Below, piece after piece: positions 54,101 through 62,485 of a DNA stretch of 64,000 nt. The notes beneath the pieces were generated by a model. The model saw only the letters and a program-made list of their open reading frames with translations. It was not told the origin of the DNA and searched no databases. Source of the DNA: Microplitis mediator (Eukaryota; Arthropoda; Insecta; Hymenoptera; Braconidae); contig NC_079977.1 of assembly GCF_029852145.1 (NCBI RefSeq), positions 22,260,781 to 22,324,780 of the forward strand, written 5' to 3'. Each line of letters starts with the position of its first letter. The stretch's first letter is position 1. The translations under genes were made by a program, and so were the position numbers.

Positions 54101-57100
54101 ATTTTTTTGTAACTGACATGTGAATATAAATATATTTCACGATAGTTTATCTTTATTATATACAAATATTATATATTTTTTGTCCCGTTATCATAACCAT
54201 ACTCGAGACTTTAGAAAGAATATGTTTTTTTTTATCTATACATCTTAGCCTGGAGCTTCTTCTTTTCATTCTCAGTATTATATTCTCGACCGCCATCAAT
54301 GCACTTGAGACTGCTATACACCCACATACTGAGACTCTGAATAAGAGTCTATACAACAAGACGTTTTTAAATTCTACAGTTGCTCTTTTCATGCCAACCG
54401 ATTTTTTACAAATTCTTTTTTTTAAAAACTCACAAACTTAAGGCCTATATTTTTTACTTGCGTACTAACGTCACGATAACGATCGATATCATGATCAAAG
54501 GGTTCAACAAAAGCCAAAAAATTTTAAACGATCTAGATCAAGCCAAACCCTTTTTTTTAATCTTAAGACTTATTTTTTCCGATCTTTTGTCGTCTGAAAA
54601 AGTTGACATCCACCTGGAATTACAGATTTCGAAATCTTGGATCTAGAAATTTTATTTAATAAAAAATTATAACAAGACTAAAAAAATATTTTAATATTTT
54701 TTTTTACCACTGATATGAAGCGGAGAACTTAAATCTAAGATTTAAAAAAATGATTTTCTTGTTTAATTTAAACACAAAAAGATTTTGAAAAATTTTTTGG
54801 AAAATTTTGGGTATGTAATTACAAAGTACACATTTTAACCCTTCAAATCATATTTTTTTTATTAATATAAGTCCAATAGTTACCGAGATATCAAAATTTG
54901 AAATTGACTCCACGGATTCAAAAATCGAAATTTGTTATTTTTGACTACTTAAGAAATTTAAAAAATTTTAAACTACTGGGGTATTTGAAACTACATATTT
55001 AAAGCCTTCGAATCATATTTATTTTTACTAAGAAAAGTCCAATAATTGCGATATCGAAATTTGAACTTAACTCCACGGATTCAAAAGTCGAAATTTGTTA
55101 TTTTTGACTCCTAAAGAAATTTTTAAACTTCTAAACTACTAGGGCATTTAAAACTATATATTTTAAGCCTTCAAATCATATTTGTTTTTATTAAGAAAAG
55201 TTCAATAGTTATTGAGATATCAAAATTTAAACTTAACTCCACGGATTCAAAAGTCGAAATTTGTTATTTTTGACTGTTGGAGAAATTTTTAAACTTCTAA
55301 ACTACTAGGGCATTTAAAAGTACACATTTTAAGCCTTCGAATCATTTTTTTTTTATTAAGAAAAGTTCAATAGTTATTGAGATATCAAAATTTGAACTTA
55401 ACTCCACGGGTTCAAAAGTCGAAATTTGTAATTTTGAACTGTTACAGAAATTTTTAAACTTCTAAACTACTAGGGCATTTAAAAGTACACATTTTAACCC
55501 TTCAAATCATATTTTTTTTTTAAAGAAAAGTTCAATGATCGAGATATCGAAATTTAAACATAACTCCACGAAGTCAAAAATCGAAATTTGTTATTTTTGA
55601 CAAATTCCGACAATTCAATAAATTTAAAAAGCTACAACATTCAAAATAAAAGATCTGAAGTATCAAACTGACTTTTTTCCGCCCCCGAAAACCAGCGTTA
55701 AAAATTTCCTTGTTTTTTGTGCCGACAAAAAAAGCTCATTAGTTACGAAAACTAAGTTAACTTTGAATCGTAACAACAAACTGCCTCGCATTTGACAAAA
55801 GACCATCAATAGCCGAAGAAATTTAAAAAAATAAAAAAAAAAGTTCCATCTGAGTTCTCGGAAAAACCAGAGGACCCTCATCTCTAATAAATTCCATTAG
55901 ACACGGGCTCTTGGTCATGGAAAAAAATAAAGACTCAAGTGAGAGTGAGCAGAGCATGAGTATGAACAAGAACATGACCATCAGCATGAGTATGCCCAGT
56001 GTTTAGTCAAAAAAAAGAAAAAAACCAGATATTATGTTACACGTTTTGACATGCCGGTGAATGGGAGTGCGCATCTATTACGCGGCCGGGTGCGACAACA
56101 AACTACAAAGGTTTTTCTACCTAAGCCAAACAATAAGATAAAAGAAAATAAAAGACCAAACGGTTTCTTTTTATAGTTTGAGTATTGACTATTTGTAAGT
56201 TCAAGCTTACTATTGAGACTGGCCATCCATGCGAAGATAAATCTACCATCTGACTGTTATTTCATTCATAATTCGCGCAAAGTTATACTATTATACCTGT
56301 AAAAAAAGACTAGTCATCGGTAAGTATCGGCATTAATAATGTCAAGAGACGCACACTTCACCTGGATAATTTTTCAGGTGTAAACTTTCTTGACACTTTT
56401 AAGTTTAAATTTGTTTGCGGTCATGTTTAAGTGTTAATAGAGTCACTTAGAAGTGATAAATGATCGGAAAAATTTCTTACTCTGATGAAAAATTCAAGTC
56501 TTGAGTTTTTTTTTTAAACTGGGAGCAGAGTAGAGGGTGGAGTTGAGTTCGAGAGCAAATTTCACGAAGTTTGAGTACCCACATCGATATATTTTGAATG
56601 GTAAAAAATTCGAGGCAAGATGGCGCTGATGGAGGAACTTAAAAAATTAGGAATTGGAACTGGGGGTTCTGGGTACTCGTTTGAAAGGAAATTTGCTTGA
56701 GAACTTGGGTACGATGATTGTTTTTGAGTAAAAAAATTTTAGCTCGTGAAATAATGATTTTTAGGGAGAAGCTCGTTAGGTTTTGTATTTACAATACTTG
56801 TGTTCAAGTCGTTAATAAATTTTCGTTAGTAAGTAAGTGCACTTATTGTGCTGTGCATCTGAGAAAAATCTTTGATAAAAAAGACGAGAGGGTCAAGAAG
56901 GTTACCGAGGGTAAAGCGAATGGAGATTGGATGAAAGTCTGCTGAGAGCACGAAACTTTAACGCCCTAAGCACTGAACACATGAAATGGTTTTAATTGGA
57001 GCTTGGAATGCTCGAGTCATCAAAAGGGGAGCCTTCTTTATGTCCCGCTGCATTCGTACGACATTATTTAAAACATTTTGCTCAACCGAGGCAAGATGGC

Positions 57101-58971
57101 TGCGAATATTATCTAAGCTCACGTTTTGCAATAAATAACTTGAGATTTTTTTTTCATTCTTCTCGAACTATAAATTTTTTTATTTCAGATGAGTCTTAAA
57201 AAAAATTTATGCCTGTACTTTTATTCGTGACGTCATTTCATGAAGTTTGAGTACCCACATCACTAGTTTTGGGCCAAAATATTTTTGACCGGAAATCGAA
57301 ATCGTTGTAACTAGAATACGATCATTTTTTTTGAAACTATGGTTGTGGGTACTCTTTTTACAGGAAATTGCATCAGGATTCAAAAAATCCAAGTCATTTT
57401 ATTCCAAAAAAATCCCATGAATCCCAGTCCCTAAAAAAGATCTCCAACCGATCTCACTCCGTTCCTAAAGCTTCTCATCTAGAAATGACATTAAATAATA
57501 AATCGGGTGTCTCATCATTGCAATTTAAGTTATCTTATAATCCGTATTAATTCCCCGATTAACTTTCCTCGTATTATTTTTCTTCCTTACTCCTTAGCTT
57601 CCCTATCCTTATCCAAAATAAATCCGTTAAGCTCGTAGCTCAAGATCGATGTGACTTGTCTGCGTCCTGCAATGAGAGTTGCCGTAGAGACGAGAGACGA
57701 GCAAAGAGTCGCCCTCTGGTTACATCTGAAGTAATCCAAGAAAGACCACTCAGCTTTTTTCACCAAGAGAAGTAGAGAGAAACAGTGTTGGCAAGCAAAA
57801 TAACTTTTAGATAAGTCAAAAAAATAGACAGTCCTGCATTTGGCAGCTCGCGGATATTGAACACAGATATCTACTACGATTTCACCCTCTGAAAAGAGGG
57901 TGTGTTGCCTTCCCCTATTTTATCGACCCTTTTACTCTCTTTGCTTCTCTATACCCCTAGTCCTTTCTACGATACACGCTCTTTATGCGTCTATATATAC
58001 ATATATAAATATATATATAGCACATTGTAGTTCGCTGTGTTCAAGGCACGAATTTCCCGGCAATTAGATACCGAATCTGCCGATTCTCGTAAACGCACGT
58101 GCCAAAGTGTCTAATGATAAATTCCAATAGTTTATTTTTTTTCCTAGTAATTTACAGCATAAATAAAATCGGTAATTAAATTTAACGATTTGGGTGGTAG
58201 ACATAAATATTTTTTTTGTAGGCGGTCATCATCGACTGATTTATTGAATTTTTTTAATTATATTGGGCGTGGATTATTTATGCCGATTTATTACTATAAA
58301 TCCTTGGGGTCAAACCGGTCAATTTACCATAAGGTCTTTTTTTAATTTTAAAAATTAGTTCCAACCGATTTTACCCCGTAATATTTATTTTTTATTAATA
58401 AAATTTGACCGGCCGATTTTACCCCAAGTCATTTTTTTCCGGTCTAAAAAAAATATTCGAGTTCCTTTTAATTTTGAAATTAAGCCGATAGATTTATTAA
58501 GAAAACAAAAAAATCTAAAAAAAAAGTGGAGTAACCCCTAAAAATAATAAGATATTTATTTAAGAAATAACGTGGCCCTCAAATTCAGTAAGTGCGTGGG
58601 CCTATATCTCATAAAAACCAAACGGAAGTTAAAACCGACACAGACACACACAGACATTTAAACACTTGGTCCATTAGCATTAGACCCTAAAATTAAACTG
58701 TTTACACTAATCGATCCAGTATTAGAGTCGAGAATACAAGACGTAACATTCCCCCCCGTAACAGAATTCTAAAGGAAAACGGTTTATTTATTTTACCTCT
58801 GGCACCGTGACAATAAGTGTACTCGTTATAATCGATACACGATCTCTTGATCAACTCTTCGTCAGGTACAAGATCAAGTAAAGCCGTAGGGTCGCACATT
58901 ATTGACGATTCATTTGATGAATTAAGCATCAAAACATCAAAATCATCGTTTTTGTTGTCGTAGTGATACAT
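39755..58971 (-). CDS. Ten-m: Teneurin (Ten-m type) transmembrane adhesion protein
   Basis: Teneurins are type II membrane proteins that act as synaptic partner-matching and axon-guidance adhesion molecules. Ten coding exons (58797-58971, 53574-53759, 51692-51776, 51265-51428, 48672-50843, 47933-48210, 46899-47856, 46603-46810, 45223-45439, 39755-45136) join in phase to 3,275 codons including the stop. Order of parts: cytoplasmic tail with PRGPPDVPPRNPT (1-182), one membrane helix (about 183-203), RKRR furin-like site (268-271), 27 nine-residue repeats (370-612), eight EGF repeats (about 1060-1330), FN-plug/beta-sandwich, NHL propeller from about 1720, YD-repeat shell, and a Tox-GHH-like C-terminus. 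In-frame stops precede the Met. The choice of Ten-m over paralogue Ten-a rests on remembered similarity. The length exceeds the usual 2,700-3,000 residues, mostly because of exon 5. Confidence 0.93.
45223..45439 (-). CDS. Ten-m: Ten-m exon 9: beta-sandwich (TTR-like/FN-plug) segment
   Basis: It reads RSAVVRGRVVTSMGTGLMGV, FTLTRDDGWFDLLVNGGG and FVPWNE, with donor GTAATG. The R-G-x-V...G...D-G-x-F pattern is the carboxypeptidase-regulatory-like fold found after the EGF repeats in teneurins. The first base completes a Ser codon from exon 8. Confidence 0.93.
45440..46602 (-). other. Ten-m intron 8
   Basis: 1.16 kb intron. About 45840-45990 is less AT-rich (GGCCGCAGTGACGTAGCC; GTCACGAGGTATC) and could be regulatory; (CA)n and ATA microsatellites are also seen. 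No exon recognised. Confidence 0.5.
46603..46810 (-). CDS. Ten-m: Ten-m exon 8: Cys-rich domain after EGF repeats
   Basis: It reads GLIDCADPECCGNHACRGSQ, then LCVSAPKPIDILLRKQPP and FFERMKFLIDEGSLQNYA, with donor GTGAGT. Together with exon 7's NCNDQRDNDKD it forms the conserved D-N-D-x-D-G-L-x-D-C-x-D-P-x-C-C motif of teneurins. Confidence 0.94.
46899..47856 (-). CDS. Ten-m: Ten-m exon 7: eight EGF-like repeats
   Basis: After PSIKKEVTHYMEPGHWFLSL come eight EGF-like repeats, each ending C-x-C-x5-G-x2-C. Repeat 2 (SQRGEYINGECQC) and repeat 5 (SGHGNFDLETQTC) each lack one cysteine, having Tyr and Phe there. In teneurins those unpaired cysteines make covalent side-by-side dimers. The donor GTCAGG is uncommon, but the phase and protein continuity support it. 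Confidence 0.95.
47933..48210 (-). CDS. Ten-m: Ten-m exon 6: extracellular beta region
   Basis: It reads GARTFPARSFPPDGTTFAQV, then YSYWNMQFYQSEAAYVRFDY and PRGASIGVYARRNALPTHTQ, ending ARTTRASH before donor GTAAGT. The region just before the EGF repeats is very conserved in insect Ten-m. The acceptor is TTATAG. Confidence 0.94.
48211..48671 (-). other. Ten-m intron 5
   Basis: 461-bp intron; AT-rich, no other feature seen. Confidence 0.6.
48672..50843 (-). CDS. Ten-m: Ten-m exon 5: juxtamembrane stalk with furin site and repeats
   Basis: This 2,172-nt exon encodes about residues 204-927. It starts ASSSVTWPYHATKACNVLV, passes SRKRRDT (RKRR, residues 268-271; a furin-like site), then 27 tandem 9-residue repeats of STLPNHENV type (residues 370-612). 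The rest is acidic, Ser/Pro-rich sequence with ELPPPPQPPGSPPP and a cysteine cluster ECECSCPCMDSSDDEWD. The end LILEG joins exon 6 in phase. Donor is GTGAGG. Known insect Ten-m has a long unstructured segment here; the repeat expansion looks lineage-specific. Confidence 0.9.
49618..50346 (-). repeat. Ten-m: Coding minisatellite: 27 units of 27 bp in Ten-m
   Basis: Each unit encodes nine residues, STLPN-x-x-N-x. The period of 27 bp keeps all frames open, so a 333-codon antisense open frame also appears. Variation between units is mostly at positions 6-9 (HENV, RDNV, SENV, SRNV, HSNI, YGSG). Confidence 0.95.
50844..51264 (-). other. Ten-m intron 4
   Basis: Contains two degenerate blocks with AGAGAATTAAATTTCCTATA and TTTTATCGTA, related to the 190-bp unit at 25.6 kb. 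No exon seen. Confidence 0.55.
51265..51428 (-). CDS. Ten-m: Ten-m exon 4: transmembrane segment
   Basis: It reads VPLPYGHAPSMIPMRRQSIR, then KGIDWCSWKLIAIVSITV and LIGALIYLAG. One hydrophobic helix (about residues 183-203) follows basic residues, giving the N-in/C-out (type II) orientation of teneurins. The C-S-W-K before the helix is conserved. Donor is GTAAAT. Confidence 0.93.
51692..51776 (-). CDS. Ten-m: Ten-m exon 3: cytoplasmic
   Basis: An 85-nt exon between TTTTCAG and GTGAGT, reading NNKNEYNNKHQSTGNSPI and ELQNNMD. It was found by phase: exon 2 leaves one base, this exon supplies two, then leaves two for exon 4. Short and Asn-rich; it could be alternatively spliced. Confidence 0.8.
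51777..53573 (-). other. Ten-m intron 2 with repeats
   Basis: Holds a GAGTACCCAC hairpin repeat (51906-52011) and, at about 52645-53060, two to three units (~180-200 bp) with GGGTCCAAATT, AAAGCTTAGAGTACC and GTCATTAGACCCTTAA. Open frames at 52082-52273 and 52320-52556 have no known domain and no splice continuity. Confidence 0.5.
51906..52011. repeat. GAGTACCCAC hairpin repeat, copy 1
   Basis: GAGTACCCAC at the left and its exact inverse GTGGGTACTC at the right, 106 bp in total, in Ten-m intron 2. One of six copies of the same length in this window. Confidence 0.75.
53574..53759 (-). CDS. Ten-m: Ten-m exon 2: cytoplasmic tail
   Basis: It reads CLLDNSAPRGPPDVPPRNPT, RLNGRLPGSHVTSEHERDLD and SCLVRTPSGNFYNKPP, with donor GTAAGT. 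The proline-rich GPPDVPPR resembles SH3-binding sites and is conserved in teneurin tails. Confidence 0.93.
53867..53973. repeat. GAGTACCCAC hairpin repeat, copy 2
   Basis: GAGTACCCACATC to GTTGTGGGTACTC, 107 bp, in Ten-m intron 1. The outer flanks also match copy 1 (AATTCCCTC... and ...TTTTACGTGGAATTGC). Confidence 0.75.
54750..55640. repeat. ~164-bp tandem array in Ten-m intron 1
   Basis: CTCCACGGATTCAAAA recurs at about 54909, 55071, 55237, 55402 and 55564, spaced 162-166 bp. Each unit also has CTAAACTACTAGGGCATTTA and a GAGATATCAAAATTTGAAC block. Confidence 0.85.
56573..56677. repeat. GAGTACCCAC hairpin repeat, copy 3
   Basis: GAGTACCCACATCG to TTCTGGGTACTC, 105 bp; the right arm has one mismatch to the perfect inverse. 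Confidence 0.7.
57249..57354. repeat. GAGTACCCAC hairpin repeat, copy 4
   Basis: GAGTACCCACATCACTAG to GTTGTGGGTACTC, 106 bp, followed by TTTTTACAGGAAATTGC. The interior matches copies 5 and 6 (GACCGGAAATCG). Confidence 0.75.
58797..58971 (-). CDS. Ten-m: Ten-m exon 1: start of the cytoplasmic tail
   Basis: It starts MYHYDNKNDDFDVLMLNSS at ATG 58971, has DLVPDEELIKRS and YCHGARG, and ends with one base before donor GTAAAA. In-frame TAA TAA codons lie 16-21 nt upstream of the ATG, so this is a genuine start unless other first exons are spliced in. The acidic sequence is not one I recognise, so it may be one of several alternative first exons. Confidence 0.8.
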
Positions 58972-59570
58972 TAATATATGATTATATTATTAACCAATTT
59001 ATATATTCAAACAAAATATATATCACTTATCACACAAACAATCACCACATTCACTTAAAGATATCATTACGCACTAGGGTAATTCATAACGATGGTAATA
59101 AATATTTTTCCCACGGCCCGAAATCACAAAATGAGATCAGACCGTTTTGTTACACGTTTATTTTTATTTATATATTTAGCGCACTATTATTAGTAATTTG
59201 TAAAGCGGAAATCGTGAAGCAAATGGAAGGTTTAATTGATTTTTTTAAAAAAAATAATAAAAAATGACTACACTGGGGCGCGATCCGCGGAACACTGACT
59301 TCTGACTCTATCTGCCGGCCCTAAAGATTCCGCATCTGAGCGTCTGCATTCGAGTGGATGGTGGGGGGCTGCCTGGAGAAAGGGAGGGCTAGAGTGGGGA
59401 AGGGAGAGAGATGGGGAGGGGGAAGGGGCAAGGGAGGTTGTTGAAAGGGGATAGGGACTGGGATAAAGTGGGGTGATGGAGAATAAGTTGTAGTGGGATA
59501 TGGGGATAGTGGGAGATTATTTAAGTTGGTTCATAACGATCGAACATTTACTAGGCCGTTGCCTACTGAG
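58972..59570 (-). promoter_or_regulatory. Ten-m 5' region
   Basis: Upstream of the start codon, 59270-59500 changes from AT-rich to GC/G-rich (GGCGCGATCCGCGGAACAC; GGGGAGGGGGAAGGGGCAAG). This is the likeliest promoter or 5' exon area. No TATA box stands out. Confidence 0.35.
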
Positions 59571-59579
59571 ACGCCGGGG

Positions 59580-61080
59580 TTTTATTTTTAAATTTTATAA
59601 GAAAATATGGAAAAAATTTCATTTTTTTAAGCCTCGGAATTGAAATTTAAGCGGAAAATTTAGATTTCTTGTTCCTTAGGGAGTCGTAAGTTGCTTCCGA
59701 TGAGAAATTGATCAGAAATTATACAAAATTTATGAAAATTGAATTTTTTCATGAATGGTTGCAAATATTCACATTTTTTTTGCAGAATTTGAGTTCGAAA
59801 TTAGGATTCGAAAGTAAAGTAGTGGAAAATTTGTCTTTTGGGGTTTCGTAGATTGATTTCAAAGAAGAATTGACTGGGAATTTGGAAAAAATCCGAATTT
59901 TCTCAAAAGGGGAAGAATAATTCGAGTTTTGGTTGCATTTATTTTAAATCATAGGCTCGAAATTTTAATTGGGGAGAGAAATTAACAGTTATTTTGTTCC
60001 TGAGATTCCTACAGTTGATTCGTAATAAAAAATTCATGAAAAATTTGATGAAATTCCTGAAGATTCAAATTTTTCACGAATAATTTCAAATATTTTCATT
60101 TTTTTTTCTGAATTTGACTACGAAATGGGTTCGAAATTAGGATTCGAAAGTAAAGAAGTGAAAAAATTGTCTTTTGGGGTTTCATAGATTGATTTTAAAG
60201 AAGAATTGACCGGAAATTTTGAAAATAATCCGAATTTTCTAACATAGGGAAGAACAATTCGAGTTTTGGTTGCATTTATTTTAAAGCATAGGCTCGAAAT
60301 TCTAATTGGGGAGTGAAATAAACAGTTATTTTGTTCCTGAGATTTCTACAATTGATTCGCAATAAACAATTCATGAAAAATTTGATGAAATTCCTGAAAA
60401 TTCAAATTTTTCACGAATAATTTTAAATACTCGCATTTTTTTACTGAATTTGATTATGGAACGGGTTCAAAATTGGATTTCAAGCTTAAAGTAGAGGAAA
60501 ATTTGATTTCTGAGGTATCATCGATTGATTTCGATGGAAAATTTGATAAAATTCCTGAAAATTCAAATTTTTCATGGGAAATTTCAAATATTCGTATTTT
60601 TTCGCTGAATTTAACTACGAAATGGGTTCGAAATTTGAATTAAAGTGTAAAGTGGTGAAAAATTTGTTTTCTGAAGTATCTTAGATTGATTTCGAAGAAA
60701 AACTAACCGGGAATTTTGAAAAAAATCCAAATTGTCTCAAAAGGGGAAGAAAAATTCGAGTTTTGGTTGCATTTATTTTGAAGCATAGGCTTGAAATTCT
60801 AGTTGGGGAGTAAAATTAACAGTTATTTTGTTCCTGAGATTCCTACAATTGAGTCGTAATAAAAAATTCATGAAAAATTTGATGAAATTCCTGAAAATTC
60901 AAATTTTTCACGAATAATTTCAAATACTCGCATTTTTTCGCTGAATTTGACTAAGAAATGGATTCGAAATTTGAATTAAAGTGTAAAGTAGTGAAAAATT
61001 TGTTTTTTGAGGTTTCATAGATTGATTTCGAAGAAAAATTGACCAACAATTATGAGAAAATTTCCAAATATTCAAATTTT
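59580..61080. repeat. ~340-bp degenerate tandem repeats
   Basis: GAGTTTTGGTTGCATTTATTT recurs at about 59925, 60260 and 60760. Between these, TGTTCCTGAGATTC, ATTCATGAAAAATTTGATG and GGTTTCGTAGATTGATTTC repeat in order. A shortened unit explains the uneven spacing. No coding potential. Confidence 0.8.
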
Positions 61081-61929
61081 TCCGAATAGTCGTGAATAAT
61101 AAAATTATTTCTTAAGTTATTTCTGCGGTCTAAGTGCAAAATTGAATAAAAAGACTTAAACAAGAAAGCTTTCGTCTTCTATCAGTACCCGGAATTAATT
61201 TATAAGGAAAATTTATATAAAATTTTCCATTTCGGAATACAGTTGCCGATAATTGAATTTTAAAGTGCATTTTACTTTGCGGCCTAGATTCTCAATTCAA
61301 ATTACAAACTAAAAAATAAAAATAATGATGTAAACATTTTTAAACCGTAACGACGTAATATTTGGATAAAATGAATGTAGTACATAATAATCGTTAGTTA
61401 GCAAGGATATAAACGCGTGAGAGCCAATATAAACGTGATCTTTGTGTATAATCTGACTTGTGGTCATATTCCAGGCATTATAAAGGCTTATATTTATATA
61501 TATATATATATACATATACACAAAGAATAAGTTTTCGTCGGCGTTTTAAAGGAATTACTACAGTATTAAGGCGCACGAGTTGAATTTATGCGGTTACGTA
61601 GGCGTCATGGCTCTAACACGGAATACTTTAAGAGTTTCTTAGCATAGCAGTTGTCATAACACTTATAGTACCGGTTTTATATTTTACCTATACTATACTA
61701 TACTACGGTAGTACACAGCGCAGTATCGATTACACTTGAGAATTATTATGGATATTTTATTTCATTATTGTAATAAAATATATAATCTCTTTTAATGTCC
61801 GGGATTTGTCTAATAAAAAATTTTATTTACTATTTTTTAACTTTTCGAGAGCCTGATTTACTAGATGTTATGAAACCTGATATTTAATATAATTAATTCG
61901 ATTTTTAAATTTTTATTATGCTTGAGTTA
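61081..61929. other. AT-rich stretch, no gene seen
   Basis: Includes a (TA)n run near 61493-61517 and CTATACTATACTATACTAC near 61690. An open frame at 61309-61521 crosses the microsatellite and is not supported. Confidence 0.5.
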
Positions 61930-62485
61930 TGGCTTTTACTCTGTCGGATGAGACTTGAGGTAAAACTATGACTGTATTTTTATTCGTGACATCATTTCAT
62001 GAAGTTTGAGTACCCACATCACTAATTTTGAGCCACAATATTTTTAACCGGAAACTGGGATCGTTGAGACGGGAGTATGAGCATTTTAATTAAAAGGGGG
62101 GTTCCGGGTACTCTTTTTACAGGAAATCGCATAAGAATTTCGAAAATACATGTCATTTTGAGCTCAAAAAATTTTGAGCTCGTATATTTCAAAAATTAAT
62201 CTCCAATGGCTTTTACTCTGTCGGATGAGACTTGAGGTAAAACTATGACTGTATTTTTATTCGTGACATCATTTCATGAAGTTTGAGTACCCACATCACT
62301 AGTTTTGGGCCACAATATTTTTAACCGGAAACCGGGATCGTTGAAACAGGAGTATGAGCATTTAAATTAAAAGAGGGGTTCCGGGTACTCTTTTTACAGG
62401 AAATTGCATAAGAATTTCGAAAATTCATGTCATTTTGAGCTCAAAAAATTTTGAGCTCCTGCATTTCAAAAATGAATCTCCAAAG
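61930..62485. repeat. 279-bp direct duplication carrying GAGTACCCAC hairpins
   Basis: GGCTTTTACTCTGTCGGATG occurs at 61930 and again at about 62209. The two units differ at few positions, so this duplication is recent. Each contains one ~106-bp hairpin repeat (62008-62113 and 62285-62390). Confidence 0.9.

Larger units (their letters stand above)
53760..58796 (-). other. Ten-m intron 1 (5 kb) with repeats
   Basis: Contains three GAGTACCCAC hairpin repeats, a 164-bp tandem array (54.75-55.64 kb) and a less AT-rich segment at about 57600-58100 (GTTGCCGTAGAGACGAGAG; CGATACACGCTC) that could be regulatory. No exon or RNA gene recognised. Confidence 0.5.

Noticed and set aside
56718..56945. 75-codon open frame in Ten-m intron 1
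   Set aside because: No recognisable domain, no splice continuity, and it lies in repeat-bearing intron sequence.
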